Notes under the pieces: generated by a model
What the model was told of the DNA's origin: nothing
The model's database searches: none
What the model saw: only the letters and a program-made list of their open reading frames with translations
Assembly (NCBI RefSeq): GCF_014208105.1
Contig: NZ_JACHMQ010000001.1
Location: 4,712,001-4,776,000 of the forward strand
DNA: 64,000 bases
DNA from: Actinomadura coerulea
GTDB taxonomy: Bacteria; Actinomycetota; Actinomycetes; Streptosporangiales; Streptosporangiaceae
Reading direction: 5' to 3'
Translations under genes and position numbers: made by a program
Shown here: positions 45,485-53,123 of the stretch, in pieces
Layout: the number at the start of each line of letters is the position of its first letter
Numbering within the stretch: the stretch's first letter is position 1

Positions 45485-46288
45485 TCACTTGGGGTTGGTG
45501 ACGGTCTCGCCGTCGCGGATCTCGCCGCGCCAGCCCTCCACCTCGTCGGGGTGGAGGAGCGCCTGCGTCATCACGTGACGGCGGAAATGCTTCAGTTCGA
45601 GCCGAGCCCGGCGGCCCTGGGCGCGCCAGAGGTTGCCCGTCCGCTCGAACAGGCCGACGGGGTGGTACTCCAGGACGAGCAGGACGCGGGTCAGGTCGGG
45701 TGACAGCTCGTGGAAGCTGACCGACCCGTGGGCGTGGCCCTTCGGGCCCTTCGAGCGCCACACGATGTGCTCGTCGGGGACCTGCTCCTTGATCGTCGAC
45801 TCCCACGTCCGCGCCGACCAGAAGATCTTCGCCTTCCAGTTCAGCTTGGCGTCGTCGGCCTGGTCGACGCTGACGACCTTCTTCATGAAGGACGGGTAGT
45901 CCTGGAACCGCGTCCACTGGTCGTAGACCAGCCGGCGCGGCGCCCCCACGTCGATCTGCTCGACGATGTTGGTCAGCTTCCCCTTCCGCCCCCGCCCGAA
46001 GATGCCGGCGAGGGTCTCCTTCAGGGCCGTCCAGCCGAAGCTCAGCAGCGCGCGGAAGGGCGACTTGCCCTCCTGCAGCGCCTTTACCCCGGCCAGGGCG
46101 GCCTTGGCGAGCGGGCCGGCCTGCTCCGCCTTCGCGGTGAGGTGCCGGACCGCACGGTCGAGCCGCCGTTCGAGCCGGGTGACGAGCCCGGCCAGGGCAC
46201 GGCGTGCCAGGCGCCGCGCCGAGAGCGCGGCCAGCGCCCCGCCGGCGCCGGCGGCCGCGCCCGCGATCGGGCCCGTCCGGAGTTTCAT
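45485..46288 (-). CDS. SRPBCC (polyketide cyclase/dehydrase-like) protein
   Basis: A 267-residue paralogue of the next gene. The N-terminal 100 residues are Ala/Leu/Arg rich, possibly membrane-associated, followed by a SRPBCC domain from about 104 (LTNIVEQIDVGAPRRLVYDQ) to 260. The domain matches the neighbour's almost residue for residue, and stretches of 59 bases are identical (44605-44663 and 45588-45646), pointing to recent duplication or gene conversion. It is the first gene of the pair. Ligand and role are unknown. Confidence 0.85.
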   Translation of the reverse strand: MKLRTGPIAGAAAGAGGALAALSARRLARRALAGLVTRLERRLDRAVRHLTAKAEQAGPLAKAALAGVKALQEGKSPFRALLSFGWTALKETLAGIFGRGRKGKLTNIVEQIDVGAPRRLVYDQWTRFQDYPSFMKKVVSVDQADDAKLNWKAKIFWSARTWESTIKEQVPDEHIVWRSKGPKGHAHGSVSFHELSPDLTRVLLVLEYHPVGLFERTGNLWRAQGRRARLELKHFRRHVMTQALLHPDEVEGWRGEIRDGETVTNPK

Positions 46289-46541
46289 GTCCTGTCCACC
46301 TCATCGTCCAACTCGGGTACGGCGCCGGGTTACCCGGTCAAGCTGGGGCAAAACAGGACGCAGGCAAGATGAGAGACATCTCAGTCAGGTGGCCGCATCA
46401 GGACGGCGGCTCCGGAGGCCGCCGGAGCGAACGCGGGGGACGCTGCCGCCGGGCGACCAGACCAGCCCAGCGTGGACACCGGACCAGATCGGCGTCTCTG
46501 AAACCTCGCATAACGGTTGAGATTCGTGCTTTACGGGCCCC

Positions 46542-46570
46542 TTGTACTGGTACGGACCAGTGTTTATCTT
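46542..46570 (+). promoter_or_regulatory. promoter with DasR/HutC-like operator in its spacer
   Basis: TTGTAC (46542-46547) and TATCTT (46565-46570) are 17 bases apart. Between and overlapping them, at 46546-46561, lies ACTGGTACGGACCAGT, whose 6-bp arms are perfectly inverted. This fits the DasR responsive element pattern ACTGGT-N4-ACCAGT of HutC/GntR regulators. A repressor bound here would block the promoter of the sugar ABC-ROK operon. The sequence is seen; the identity of the regulator is inferred, as no gntR gene is in the window. Confidence 0.7.
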
Positions 46571-46656
46571 CTTCCCCACCGCGCGCGTTTGTGCTCGGGG
46601 GGCGTTCACACCGCGCAGAATCTTTCATGCGCGAAAGCCGGAGAAGGCGGGGACAG

Positions 46657-47904
46657 ATGAAACGGCACCTCATGGGCGTCGTCGCCGCGGGCCTGACCGT
46701 GGCACTCGGCGTCAGCGGCTGCGGCAAGGGCAGCTCGTCGGGAGGCGACTCCGACGGCAAGACCATCAAGTTCGTCGCCGCGATCTACGACGACAACACC
46801 AAGCCCTACTGGGACGCCCTGATCAAGGACTTCCAGGCGAAGAACTCGGGCTACAAGGTCAACCTGGAGATGGTCGACTGGACCCAGATGGACGCCAAGG
46901 TGAAGACCTACGTCCAGACCAAGCAGGTTCCGGACGTCCTCAACTACAACGCGTTCTCCGACTTCGCCCGCGACGGCCTCATCTACAAGGCCGACGAGGT
47001 GCTGTCGCCGGGCACGCTCGGCGACTTCACTCCGACGTTCGTCCAGCAGGCGCAGTACAACGGCGCGCAGTACGGCCTGCCGTTCATCTCCAGCGCCCGC
47101 CTCCTCTTCTACAACAAGGCCCTGTTCAAGAAGGCCGGCATCAGCGACCCGCCCGCCACCTGGGACGAGGTCAGGGCCGACGCCGAGAAGATCAAGAAGG
47201 CGGGCGCGACCGGGTACGGGCTGCCGCTCGGCCCCGAGGAGTCGCAGGCCGAGTTCTACTCGTGGGCGATGAACAACGGCGGCGGCTGGGTCGACGCGTC
47301 CGGCAAGTGGGCGATCAACCAGCAGGCCAACGTCGACACCCTCGCCTTCCTCAAGGACCTCAACAAGTCCGGGCTGACCCAGCCGAACCCCGAGACCACC
47401 GACCGCAAGACGGTGTTCAACCAGTTCGCGCAAGGCAAGATCGGCATGGCGATCGGCGGCCCGTTCACCAAGGCCGGGTTCATCGACCCGGTGAACAAGG
47501 AGCTGGACTTCGGCGTCGCGCCGCTGCCGAGCAAGAGCGGCACCGAGCACAACACCCTCGGCGTCATGGACGTCCTCGCCGCGTTCAAGAAGGACGGCGG
47601 CAAGAACAAGGAGGCCGTCAAGAAGTTCCTCGACTTCTTCTACCAGAAGGAGAACACCTCGAAGTTCCTCAAGACCGAGGGCTTCCTTCCGGTGACGAAG
47701 TCGGCCGGCGACGCGCTCAGCGCCGACCCCTACATGAAGCAGTTCGTGGACGCGCTCCCGACGTCGAAGTTCGCGCCGACGTCCAACCCGGCGTGGTCGG
47801 CGGTCGCGGGCGCGGTCAAGCAGGACCTCGGCTCCGCCGCCGCGGGCGAGGACCCGAAGAAGGTCCTGGACAAGATCCAGAAGACGGCCGAGAAGGCCGG
47901 CTGA
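46657..47904 (+). CDS. sugar ABC transporter substrate-binding lipoprotein
   Basis: A 415-residue family-1 solute-binding protein. A short signal with lipobox GVSGC (Cys22) anchors it outside the membrane; VPDVLNYNAFSDFARDG and GLPFISSARLLFYNKALF are typical of CUT1 sugar-binding proteins. It heads an operon with two permeases and a ROK kinase and no ATPase, so it should share a general MsiK-like ATPase encoded elsewhere (not seen here). The DasR-like operator upstream suggests an amino sugar, chitobiose or a related sugar, but this is inference. ATG at 46657 is preceded by GGGGAC. Confidence 0.93.
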   Translation: MKRHLMGVVAAGLTVALGVSGCGKGSSSGGDSDGKTIKFVAAIYDDNTKPYWDALIKDFQAKNSGYKVNLEMVDWTQMDAKVKTYVQTKQVPDVLNYNAFSDFARDGLIYKADEVLSPGTLGDFTPTFVQQAQYNGAQYGLPFISSARLLFYNKALFKKAGISDPPATWDEVRADAEKIKKAGATGYGLPLGPEESQAEFYSWAMNNGGGWVDASGKWAINQQANVDTLAFLKDLNKSGLTQPNPETTDRKTVFNQFAQGKIGMAIGGPFTKAGFIDPVNKELDFGVAPLPSKSGTEHNTLGVMDVLAAFKKDGGKNKEAVKKFLDFFYQKENTSKFLKTEGFLPVTKSAGDALSADPYMKQFVDALPTSKFAPTSNPAWSAVAGAVKQDLGSAAAGEDPKKVLDKIQKTAEKAG

Positions 47905-48849
47905 GTGCGGGATCCGAAGACCGGAGAGCGGGGGGCCGCCGCCTCGACGGCCCCCCGCCCCTCCCTCCTCCGGCGGACCGGGCGCGCCCTCGCGCCGCTG
48001 CCGTGGCTCGCCCCGTCCCTCGCGCTCATCGCGACCGTGGTGTTGTGGCCCGTCATCGAGATGGTCCGCACCTCGCTGCAGAAGATCAGCTCGTCCGGCG
48101 TCACGCTCGGCTACCGGGGCGGCGGCAACTACACCGACCTGTTCGGTGAGGACGACCTCGTCCCGGTCGTGCTGCGGACGCTGCTGTGGGTCGCCGGCGT
48201 CGTCGTCATCACGATGGTGCTCTCGCTCGCGCTCGGCCAGCTGCTGAACGCGCGCTTCCCCGGCCGCCGCGTCGTGCGCTGGGCCGTCATCGTCCCGTGG
48301 GCGGCGTCGGTGCTGATGACGGCGCTGATCTGGAAGTGGATGCTGGACAACTACTCCGGCCTGGTCAACCGCGTGCTGCTCGACCTGCACGTGATCGACG
48401 AGCCGGTGAACTGGCTGGCCCACCCGGGGCAGGCGATGCTGTGGATGATGTGGGTGGCGGTGTTCGTGTCGCTGCCGTTCACCTCGTTCGTCATCCTCGC
48501 CGGGCTCCAGACGATCCCCGCCGACGTGTACGAGGCGGCCCGCGTCGACGGCGCCGGGTCCGTGCGCACCTACTTCGCCATCACGCTGCCGCTGCTGCGC
48601 CCCGCCGTGCTCATCGCGTCGATCATCAACGTGATCAACGTCTTCAACTCGTTCCCGATCATCTGGGCGATGACGGGCGGCGGCCCCGGCAGCAAGACCG
48701 ACACCACCACCACGTTCATGTACAAACTCGCGTTCTACGACCAGAACGTCGGCGAGTCCGGCGCGATGGCGGTCGTGAACTTCGCCCTGATCCTCGTCAT
48801 GGTGCTGCTCTACCTGCGCGCGGCACGCTGGCGGGAGGAGGTCCGATGA
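47905..48849 (+). CDS. sugar ABC transporter permease (MalF-like)
   Basis: This protein of 314 residues has about six membrane helices, the first near PSLALIATVVLWPVIEMV, and the EAA loop DVYEAARVDGAGSVRTYF that docks with the ATPase. The GTG start follows the binding-protein stop with no gap, and its own stop overlaps the next permease start as ATGA. It forms the import channel with that permease. Confidence 0.93.
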   Translation: MRDPKTGERGAAASTAPRPSLLRRTGRALAPLPWLAPSLALIATVVLWPVIEMVRTSLQKISSSGVTLGYRGGGNYTDLFGEDDLVPVVLRTLLWVAGVVVITMVLSLALGQLLNARFPGRRVVRWAVIVPWAASVLMTALIWKWMLDNYSGLVNRVLLDLHVIDEPVNWLAHPGQAMLWMMWVAVFVSLPFTSFVILAGLQTIPADVYEAARVDGAGSVRTYFAITLPLLRPAVLIASIINVINVFNSFPIIWAMTGGGPGSKTDTTTTFMYKLAFYDQNVGESGAMAVVNFALILVMVLLYLRAARWREEVR

Positions 48850-49661
48850 CGCGCCGGATCGTCCTCACGGGCGTCGGCTGGCTGGTCGCCCTGGCGTTCC
48901 TGCTGCCCTACCTGCAGATGTTCGTCACCGCGCTCAAACCCGAACGCGAGCTGACCAGGTCGCCCGGCACCTACCTGCCCTCGCACTGGACGTGGTCGAA
49001 CTTCACGGACGTCTGGTCGGCCGCGCCCGTCTGGACGTACATGCGGGTCTCCCTCACCGTCGCGGCGGCCGCCACCCTGGTCACGCTCGCCTGCGCGATG
49101 CCCGCCGCGTACTACACGGCCCGCAACCGCTTCCGGGGGCGCGGGGCGTTCCTGCTGCTCGTCCTGGTCACGCAGATGTTCGCGCCGACCGCGCTGGTGA
49201 TCGGCATCTACCGGGAGATGGTCGCGCTCGACCTCACCGACACGCTGCTGTCGCTCATCCTCGTGAACGCGGCGTTCAACCTGCCGTTCTGCATCTGGAT
49301 CCTGCACGGCTACTTCTCCAGCATCCCGAAGGAGCTGGAGGAGGCCGCGTTCCTGGACGGCGCGGGCCGCGTCCGGGCCCTCACCCGCGTGACCCTGCCC
49401 ATCTCCATGCCGGGGGTGGTCACCGCGATCGTCTACACGTTCATCGCGGCATGGAACGAGTACATCGTGGCGCTGACGGTCACCGCGTCCCCTGACCGCC
49501 GCCCCCTCACCGTCGGAATCCCGTCCTTCGTGACCCAGTACCAGGCGCACTGGCAGTACCTTTTCGCCACCTCCCTGATCGCGATCATTCCGGTCGTCGT
49601 ACTGTTCGTCTTCATCGAGCGCTACCTCATCGGCGGCCTGACGGCGGGATCGGTCAAATGA
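48846..49661 (+). CDS. sugar ABC transporter permease (MalG-like)
   Basis: A permease of 271 residues with six membrane helices, beginning GVGWLVALAFLLPYLQMFVTAL, and the EAA loop ELEEAAFLDGAGRVRALTR. The ATG at 48846 overlaps the previous stop; longer upstream reading is only the mirror frame of its neighbour. Its end overlaps the ROK kinase start as ATGA, so transport and phosphorylation of the sugar are made together. Confidence 0.93.
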   Translation: MTRRIVLTGVGWLVALAFLLPYLQMFVTALKPERELTRSPGTYLPSHWTWSNFTDVWSAAPVWTYMRVSLTVAAAATLVTLACAMPAAYYTARNRFRGRGAFLLLVLVTQMFAPTALVIGIYREMVALDLTDTLLSLILVNAAFNLPFCIWILHGYFSSIPKELEEAAFLDGAGRVRALTRVTLPISMPGVVTAIVYTFIAAWNEYIVALTVTASPDRRPLTVGIPSFVTQYQAHWQYLFATSLIAIIPVVVLFVFIERYLIGGLTAGSVK

Positions 49662-50545
49662 CACTCATCGGTTTGGACGTGGGCGGGACCACGATGAAGG
49701 CCGCCCTGGCCGGCGAGGAGGGGCAGGTCCTGGCGAGCGAGTCGCGGCCCACCGACCGGAACGACCCGGTGGGCGGCGTCCTCGACTTCGCCGCCCATCT
49801 CGCCGCCCGCGCCGCGTCTCTGGGCTCCCCCGCCCGCGCGGCCGGCATCGCCCTGCTCGGCACCGTGGACGAGGCGACGGGCACGGCCGTCCACTCCGCC
49901 AACGCGGGCTGGCGGAACGTGCCGATGCGGCGCCTGGCGCGCGAGCGGCTCGGCATCCCCGTCGCCATCGGCCACGACGTCCGCACCGGCGGCCTGGCCG
50001 AGGCCGTGCTCGGCGCGGGCCGCGGGGCGGGCGACTTCGTCTTCGTGGCCATCGGGACCGGCATCGCCGCCGCCCTGGTCCTGAACGGCGTCCCCTACCC
50101 GGGGACGGTCGGCTGGAGCGGCGAGATCGGCCACGTCGTCGTCCGCCCCGGCGGCGAGCCCTGCGCCTGCGGGAACCGGGGGTGCGTGGAGACCTACGCC
50201 TCCGCCGCCTCCATCTCCCGCCGGCACGGCGAGGGCGTCCCGGCCGAAGAGGTGATCGCGCGGGCCGGGAGGGGCGAGGAGAAGGCGCGCCGGGTCTGGT
50301 CGGAGGCGCTCGACTGCCTGGCCGACGGCCTCGCCGTGACGACCCTGCTGATGGACCCGGGCCTGGTGGTCGTGGGCGGCGGCCTCGCCCGCGCCGGGGA
50401 CACGCTCCTGACCCCCCTCGAATCGCGCCTGGCCGACCGTCTGAAGTTCCGCGACCCGCCCCGCGTACTGCGCACCCAACTGGACGACCAGGCGGCCGTG
50501 AAGGGTGCGACGATCCTCGCCCAGCGCGCCCTGAACGGCGGCTAG
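49658..50545 (+). CDS. ROK family sugar kinase
   Basis: This 295-residue ROK kinase has the phosphate-binding LDVGGTTMKAAL at the N-terminus, GTGIAAAL, and the zinc motif GEIGH followed by CACGNRGCVE. No helix-turn-helix precedes it, so it is a kinase and not a NagC-like repressor. It should phosphorylate the imported sugar; glucose, N-acetylglucosamine and N-acetylmannosamine are the usual substrates. It is the last gene of the operon, and an insertion-element remnant lies just 21 bases beyond its stop. Confidence 0.92.
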   Translation: MTLIGLDVGGTTMKAALAGEEGQVLASESRPTDRNDPVGGVLDFAAHLAARAASLGSPARAAGIALLGTVDEATGTAVHSANAGWRNVPMRRLARERLGIPVAIGHDVRTGGLAEAVLGAGRGAGDFVFVAIGTGIAAALVLNGVPYPGTVGWSGEIGHVVVRPGGEPCACGNRGCVETYASAASISRRHGEGVPAEEVIARAGRGEEKARRVWSEALDCLADGLAVTTLLMDPGLVVVGGGLARAGDTLLTPLESRLADRLKFRDPPRVLRTQLDDQAAVKGATILAQRALNGG

Positions 50546-50566
50546 ATCGCTGATGGGAAAGGGCCC

Positions 50567-50783
50567 GGCCTGGTGCACCACAGCGACGCCGGGTCGCAGG
50601 GCGTCCACCGGTTGAGTCCGCCCAATACACCTCTTGCCGGTTCACCACGCATCTGGTCGGCGCTGGGATCGACGCCTCCATCGGCACCGTCGGCGACGCG
50701 CTCGACAACGCCTTGATGGAGTCGGCGATCGGCTTGTACAAGACCGAGCTGATCAAACCGCGGGGCCATGGAAGAACCTGACC
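50567..50783 (+). pseudogene. remnant of an IS3-family transposase
   Basis: Translation of 50567-50599 gives GLVHHSDAGSQ and of 50626 onward YTSCRFTTHLVGAGIDASIG, then VGDALDNALMESAIGLYKTE. These are the DDE core of IS3-family OrfB, with the second Asp and the Glu still present. A 26-base insertion (50600-50625) breaks the frame after SQ, and a one-base loss near 50766 shifts it again before WKNLT. Both ends of the element are gone and I see no terminal repeats. It is a dead fragment marking past insertion next to the ROK gene. Confidence 0.85.
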
Positions 50784-51056
50784 GGAGAAGGCCCAAGTCC
50801 AGGGACTACAGGGCAGGAGAGCGCTCAGGGAAATCTGGGGTTGTTTTTTAGAGCGGCCCCCCTGAGGAGGCCGCTCCGTTGTTCCTGGTTGTCGACGTTC
50901 CACTCGGCCGACGTCGGCTCCTCGGCCGACCGCGATCTGAGCGGCCGGCCAGACGGGGTCAGCGACAGCCGTGAGGACTGCCCCTGTCCGACCAGTTGCC
51001 GCTCGACCCCGTGGAAGACGGGCGCGACCGGAGCCGCACCTCCTCGACTGCGCGTG
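50784..51056. other. non-coding scar with hairpin after the IS remnant
   Basis: I see no gene. An 8-bp perfect hairpin, GAGCGGCC (50851-50858) with GGCCGCTC (50869-50876), lies directly after a T-run at 50841-50849. For the leftward gene this is followed by an A-run, so it is not a classical terminator in either direction, though it could still end transcripts. Base composition is mixed, as expected for a junction of foreign and resident DNA. Confidence 0.4.
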
Positions 51057-51731
51057 CTACGCGAGGTTGGTCATCCTCGCGAACATCTGCGTCATGAGCT
51101 CGCGGTCCCCCTCTGGGGTCGCGGTTTCCGCGTGCTCAAGGTTGGCTTCCGCCCGCGCTTTCATGTACTCCGGGGTTCCGGGCTGGAAGTCGTGGCTCCT
51201 GAAAGTACTGCACAGCCCCGGCAGGAACGGAGTGTAGCCGTACTGGTACCACCTGTTGAAGCGGGTGGTACCAAGGACGCCTTGCATGGTGAGGCCACGC
51301 TCGCACCGAAACGCTTGTGGATCATGGAAGATCTCCTTTGCCACCAGCGGACGCGGCCCGGTCCACGACATTTCATGCCGACTCACGTTGACCCAGTTCA
51401 ACGTCTCGTCGAGAGTCCTCCTGCGCATGTACTCGCCGGGCGGGGTGACTTGGCCTCCCTTCATCGTGCACCACTTGCGCATAATGAAAGGGTCACCGTA
51501 CTGGCCGATTCTTTCCTGTTTGAAGACCGGCGCGTTCCAGTCCCAGAGCCAGATCACCGTTCCCGCGGTGACCACCACGCGCATGAGGAGTGGTCGGGAC
51601 GCCGCACAGATGCGCAGGTCCCATTCTCTCTTCTCCCGACTGCGAAGCCAGTCCGGGCCACTTTTCCTTGTCGACGGTGGCGTATCGAGTGCGTCTTGCA
51701 GCCTGCGAACGGCCTCTTGCGTTGAGAGCAT
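51057..51731 (-). CDS. hypothetical protein
   Basis: A protein of 224 residues that I do not recognise. It is soluble-looking and rich in Arg, Trp and Met, with segments such as VTAGTVIWLWDWNAP, RWYQYGYTPFLPGLC and PEYMKARAEANLEHAE; the C-terminus is probably helical. Base composition is clearly less GC-rich than the neighbours, suggesting transfer. The ATG at 51731 has AAAGGGG upstream and lies 2 bases after the stop of the gene before it, so the two form a pair. It borders the IS3 remnant. Confidence 0.6.
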   Translation of the reverse strand: MLSTQEAVRRLQDALDTPPSTRKSGPDWLRSREKREWDLRICAASRPLLMRVVVTAGTVIWLWDWNAPVFKQERIGQYGDPFIMRKWCTMKGGQVTPPGEYMRRRTLDETLNWVNVSRHEMSWTGPRPLVAKEIFHDPQAFRCERGLTMQGVLGTTRFNRWYQYGYTPFLPGLCSTFRSHDFQPGTPEYMKARAEANLEHAETATPEGDRELMTQMFARMTNLA

Positions 51732-51733
51732 TT

Positions 51734-52141
51734 CTACCCCTTTGGTTTGGTGCGCACCTCTGATCCGGCGCGCCTCACAAACCACCGTCCGTTCCGATAC
51801 CCGGGCGGCAACACACCGTCGTCCGAGGGGTGCCACCGGAAACCGGCAGATTCGGGCCGCCGATCTTCTGACCAGCGGTTTCGTGTGCCCAACCCGCCAT
51901 CGTCCGGGAAGGTAGCGGCCGCGCGGGTCTGCCAGGCGTCCTGTTCGGCGACCGCGTCCGGCGGCGAGGGAACCAGGGCCCGCGCGGGGGCGGCGAGGCT
52001 GGCCGTTCGTGGGCGCCCTCCCGAGACTCCCCCGGCAAACTCGCCGGCGTCGGCGGCGGCCAGATCGGCGCGCTGGCGGGCGGTCTCGCGCCACAGGGCA
52101 TGCCGGGCGGTGATCTGTTCAGCGACCGGCGCGGGCAGCAC
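51734..52141 (-). CDS. hypothetical protein
   Basis: This 135-residue frame begins LPAPVAEQITARHALWRETA from a GTG at 52141 and ends in a Trp/Arg-rich part, GFRWHPSDDG to NGRWFVRRAG. It is hydrophilic and Ala/Arg rich, with no membrane helix. It is not recognised; it could be the tail of a larger mobile-element protein. Its stop lies 2 bases before the next start. No clear ribosome site precedes the GTG, which follows the AHSA1 gene's stop by 9 bases. Confidence 0.45.
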   Translation of the reverse strand: MLPAPVAEQITARHALWRETARQRADLAAADAGEFAGGVSGGRPRTASLAAPARALVPSPPDAVAEQDAWQTRAAATFPDDGGLGTRNRWSEDRRPESAGFRWHPSDDGVLPPGYRNGRWFVRRAGSEVRTKPKG

Positions 52142-52150
52142 TTCAGCGAT

Positions 52151-52609
52151 CTAGTCCCGCTCGACGAGTTCGGCGAGGCTGTCCAAGGCCATTCGCGTGC
52201 CGGTCTCGTTGTCGGCGGCGGGCACGGTGTCGGGCATGCCCTCGTGAACGACGAGCACCTCGGTGCCCCCGTCGACCTCGGTGAGCGTCGTGGTCATCGT
52301 CACCTCGCCCTGGAGGGCGGGATCGCCGGTTTCGAACTCGAACACCTCGACCACGCGCTCGCCGGGCACGAGTTCCACGAACCGCCCGTGGTAGGTGTCG
52401 GTGCGCGCCGACGACTTGCCGGCGCCGGTCGGCGCGTCGTAGGTGAGCGAGATCCGGAACGCGCCGCCCTCGCGGCCGTCGAACTCGTGCACCTCGCCGG
52501 TCATGCCGTCGGGGACCCGCCACTTCACGATCGCGTCCCCGTCGACGAGCGCCCGGTAGACGTCCGAAGGCCGGGCCTTCACGTGCCGCGACACCCGCGT
52601 CGAGTACAT
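52151..52609 (-). CDS. SRPBCC/AHSA1-family protein
   Basis: A single START/AHSA1-like domain of 152 residues: the N-terminal ARPSDVYRALVDGDAIVKWR and the segment GRFVELVPGERVVEVFEF are typical, and the C-terminal helix contains TGTRMALDSLAELV. Such small proteins bind hydrophobic ligands or act in stress responses, and are often paired with ArsR regulators, which is not the case here. The ATG at 52609 is the first of its strand in this block. No catalytic residues can be named. Confidence 0.85.
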   Translation of the reverse strand: MYSTRVSRHVKARPSDVYRALVDGDAIVKWRVPDGMTGEVHEFDGREGGAFRISLTYDAPTGAGKSSARTDTYHGRFVELVPGERVVEVFEFETGDPALQGEVTMTTTLTEVDGGTEVLVVHEGMPDTVPAADNETGTRMALDSLAELVERD

Positions 52610-52766
52610 GCGCCCACCCTACGGCGCCCCTCCTGGACGGCCGCCGCGCCCGGGACGCCTGGTCCCGGGTCGCGCGCCTTGACAGCGGCGGTCTCCCCGG
52701 CGACGATCACCCGCAGGGGTGATCGCAAGGAGGTCGCCCAACACGCCAATCCACAAGGAACACGAG

Positions 52767-52988
52767 ATGGCCGAGAAGCAGAACCCGCAGCGTTTCGACA
52801 ACCCGACGCAAGGCATGGGTGACGCGAACGCGCAGATGCTCAAGTACCAGGCGGAGCTGTCGCCGACCGGCCAGGTCGACGTCCAGTCCGGCCACAACGG
52901 CTCCCACCACACGATCACGACGGTGAGCGGCAACCAGTCCGCCGACGAGATCAAGGCGCAGGTGGAGGGGGCGCGGAACAAGAGCTGA
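52767..52988 (+). CDS. small hydrophilic hypothetical protein
   Basis: A 73-residue protein rich in Gln, Asn and Ser, beginning AEKQNPQRFDNPTQGMG and ending SADEIKAQVEGARNKS. It has no membrane helix or signal. I start at the ATG at 52767, which has AAGGAA upstream; the open frame extends back to 52719 through what looks like another ribosome site (AAGGAGG). A strong hairpin with a T-rich tail follows, which supports it being a separately transcribed real gene. Function unknown. Confidence 0.6.
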   Translation: MAEKQNPQRFDNPTQGMGDANAQMLKYQAELSPTGQVDVQSGHNGSHHTITTVSGNQSADEIKAQVEGARNKS

Positions 52989-53021
52989 TCCGCGCCCGCT
53001 GACACTCTGAGAACAACCACC

Positions 53022-53056
53022 GAGGCCCTGGGGAGCACCACCGTCCCCGGGGCCTC
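53022..53056 (+). terminator. hairpin terminator after the small gene
   Basis: The arms 53022-53034 and 53044-53056 pair over 13 positions (one G-U) around a 9-base loop, followed by a pyrimidine-rich tail, TCCTGTCTTCTCCGTTT. It probably terminates the 73-residue gene and insulates the LAL gene that follows. Confidence 0.75.
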
Positions 53057-53123
53057 TCCTGTCTTCTCCGTTTCGTGGACGCACCGGCCGGTGGGCGGGC
53101 GGTCCGGCTTGTAGTGTTTCGGC

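Noticed and set aside
50634-51725. Rightward 363-codon open frame after the ROK gene
   Set aside because: It passes out of phase through the IS3 remnant and lies antisense to the 51057-51731 gene, with no coding-like pattern.
51747-52154. Rightward 135-codon frame opposite the hypothetical gene
   Set aside because: Its product is Arg/Ser/Ala-rich without structure, and it ends over the AHSA1 stop; the leftward frame has the better neighbour spacing.
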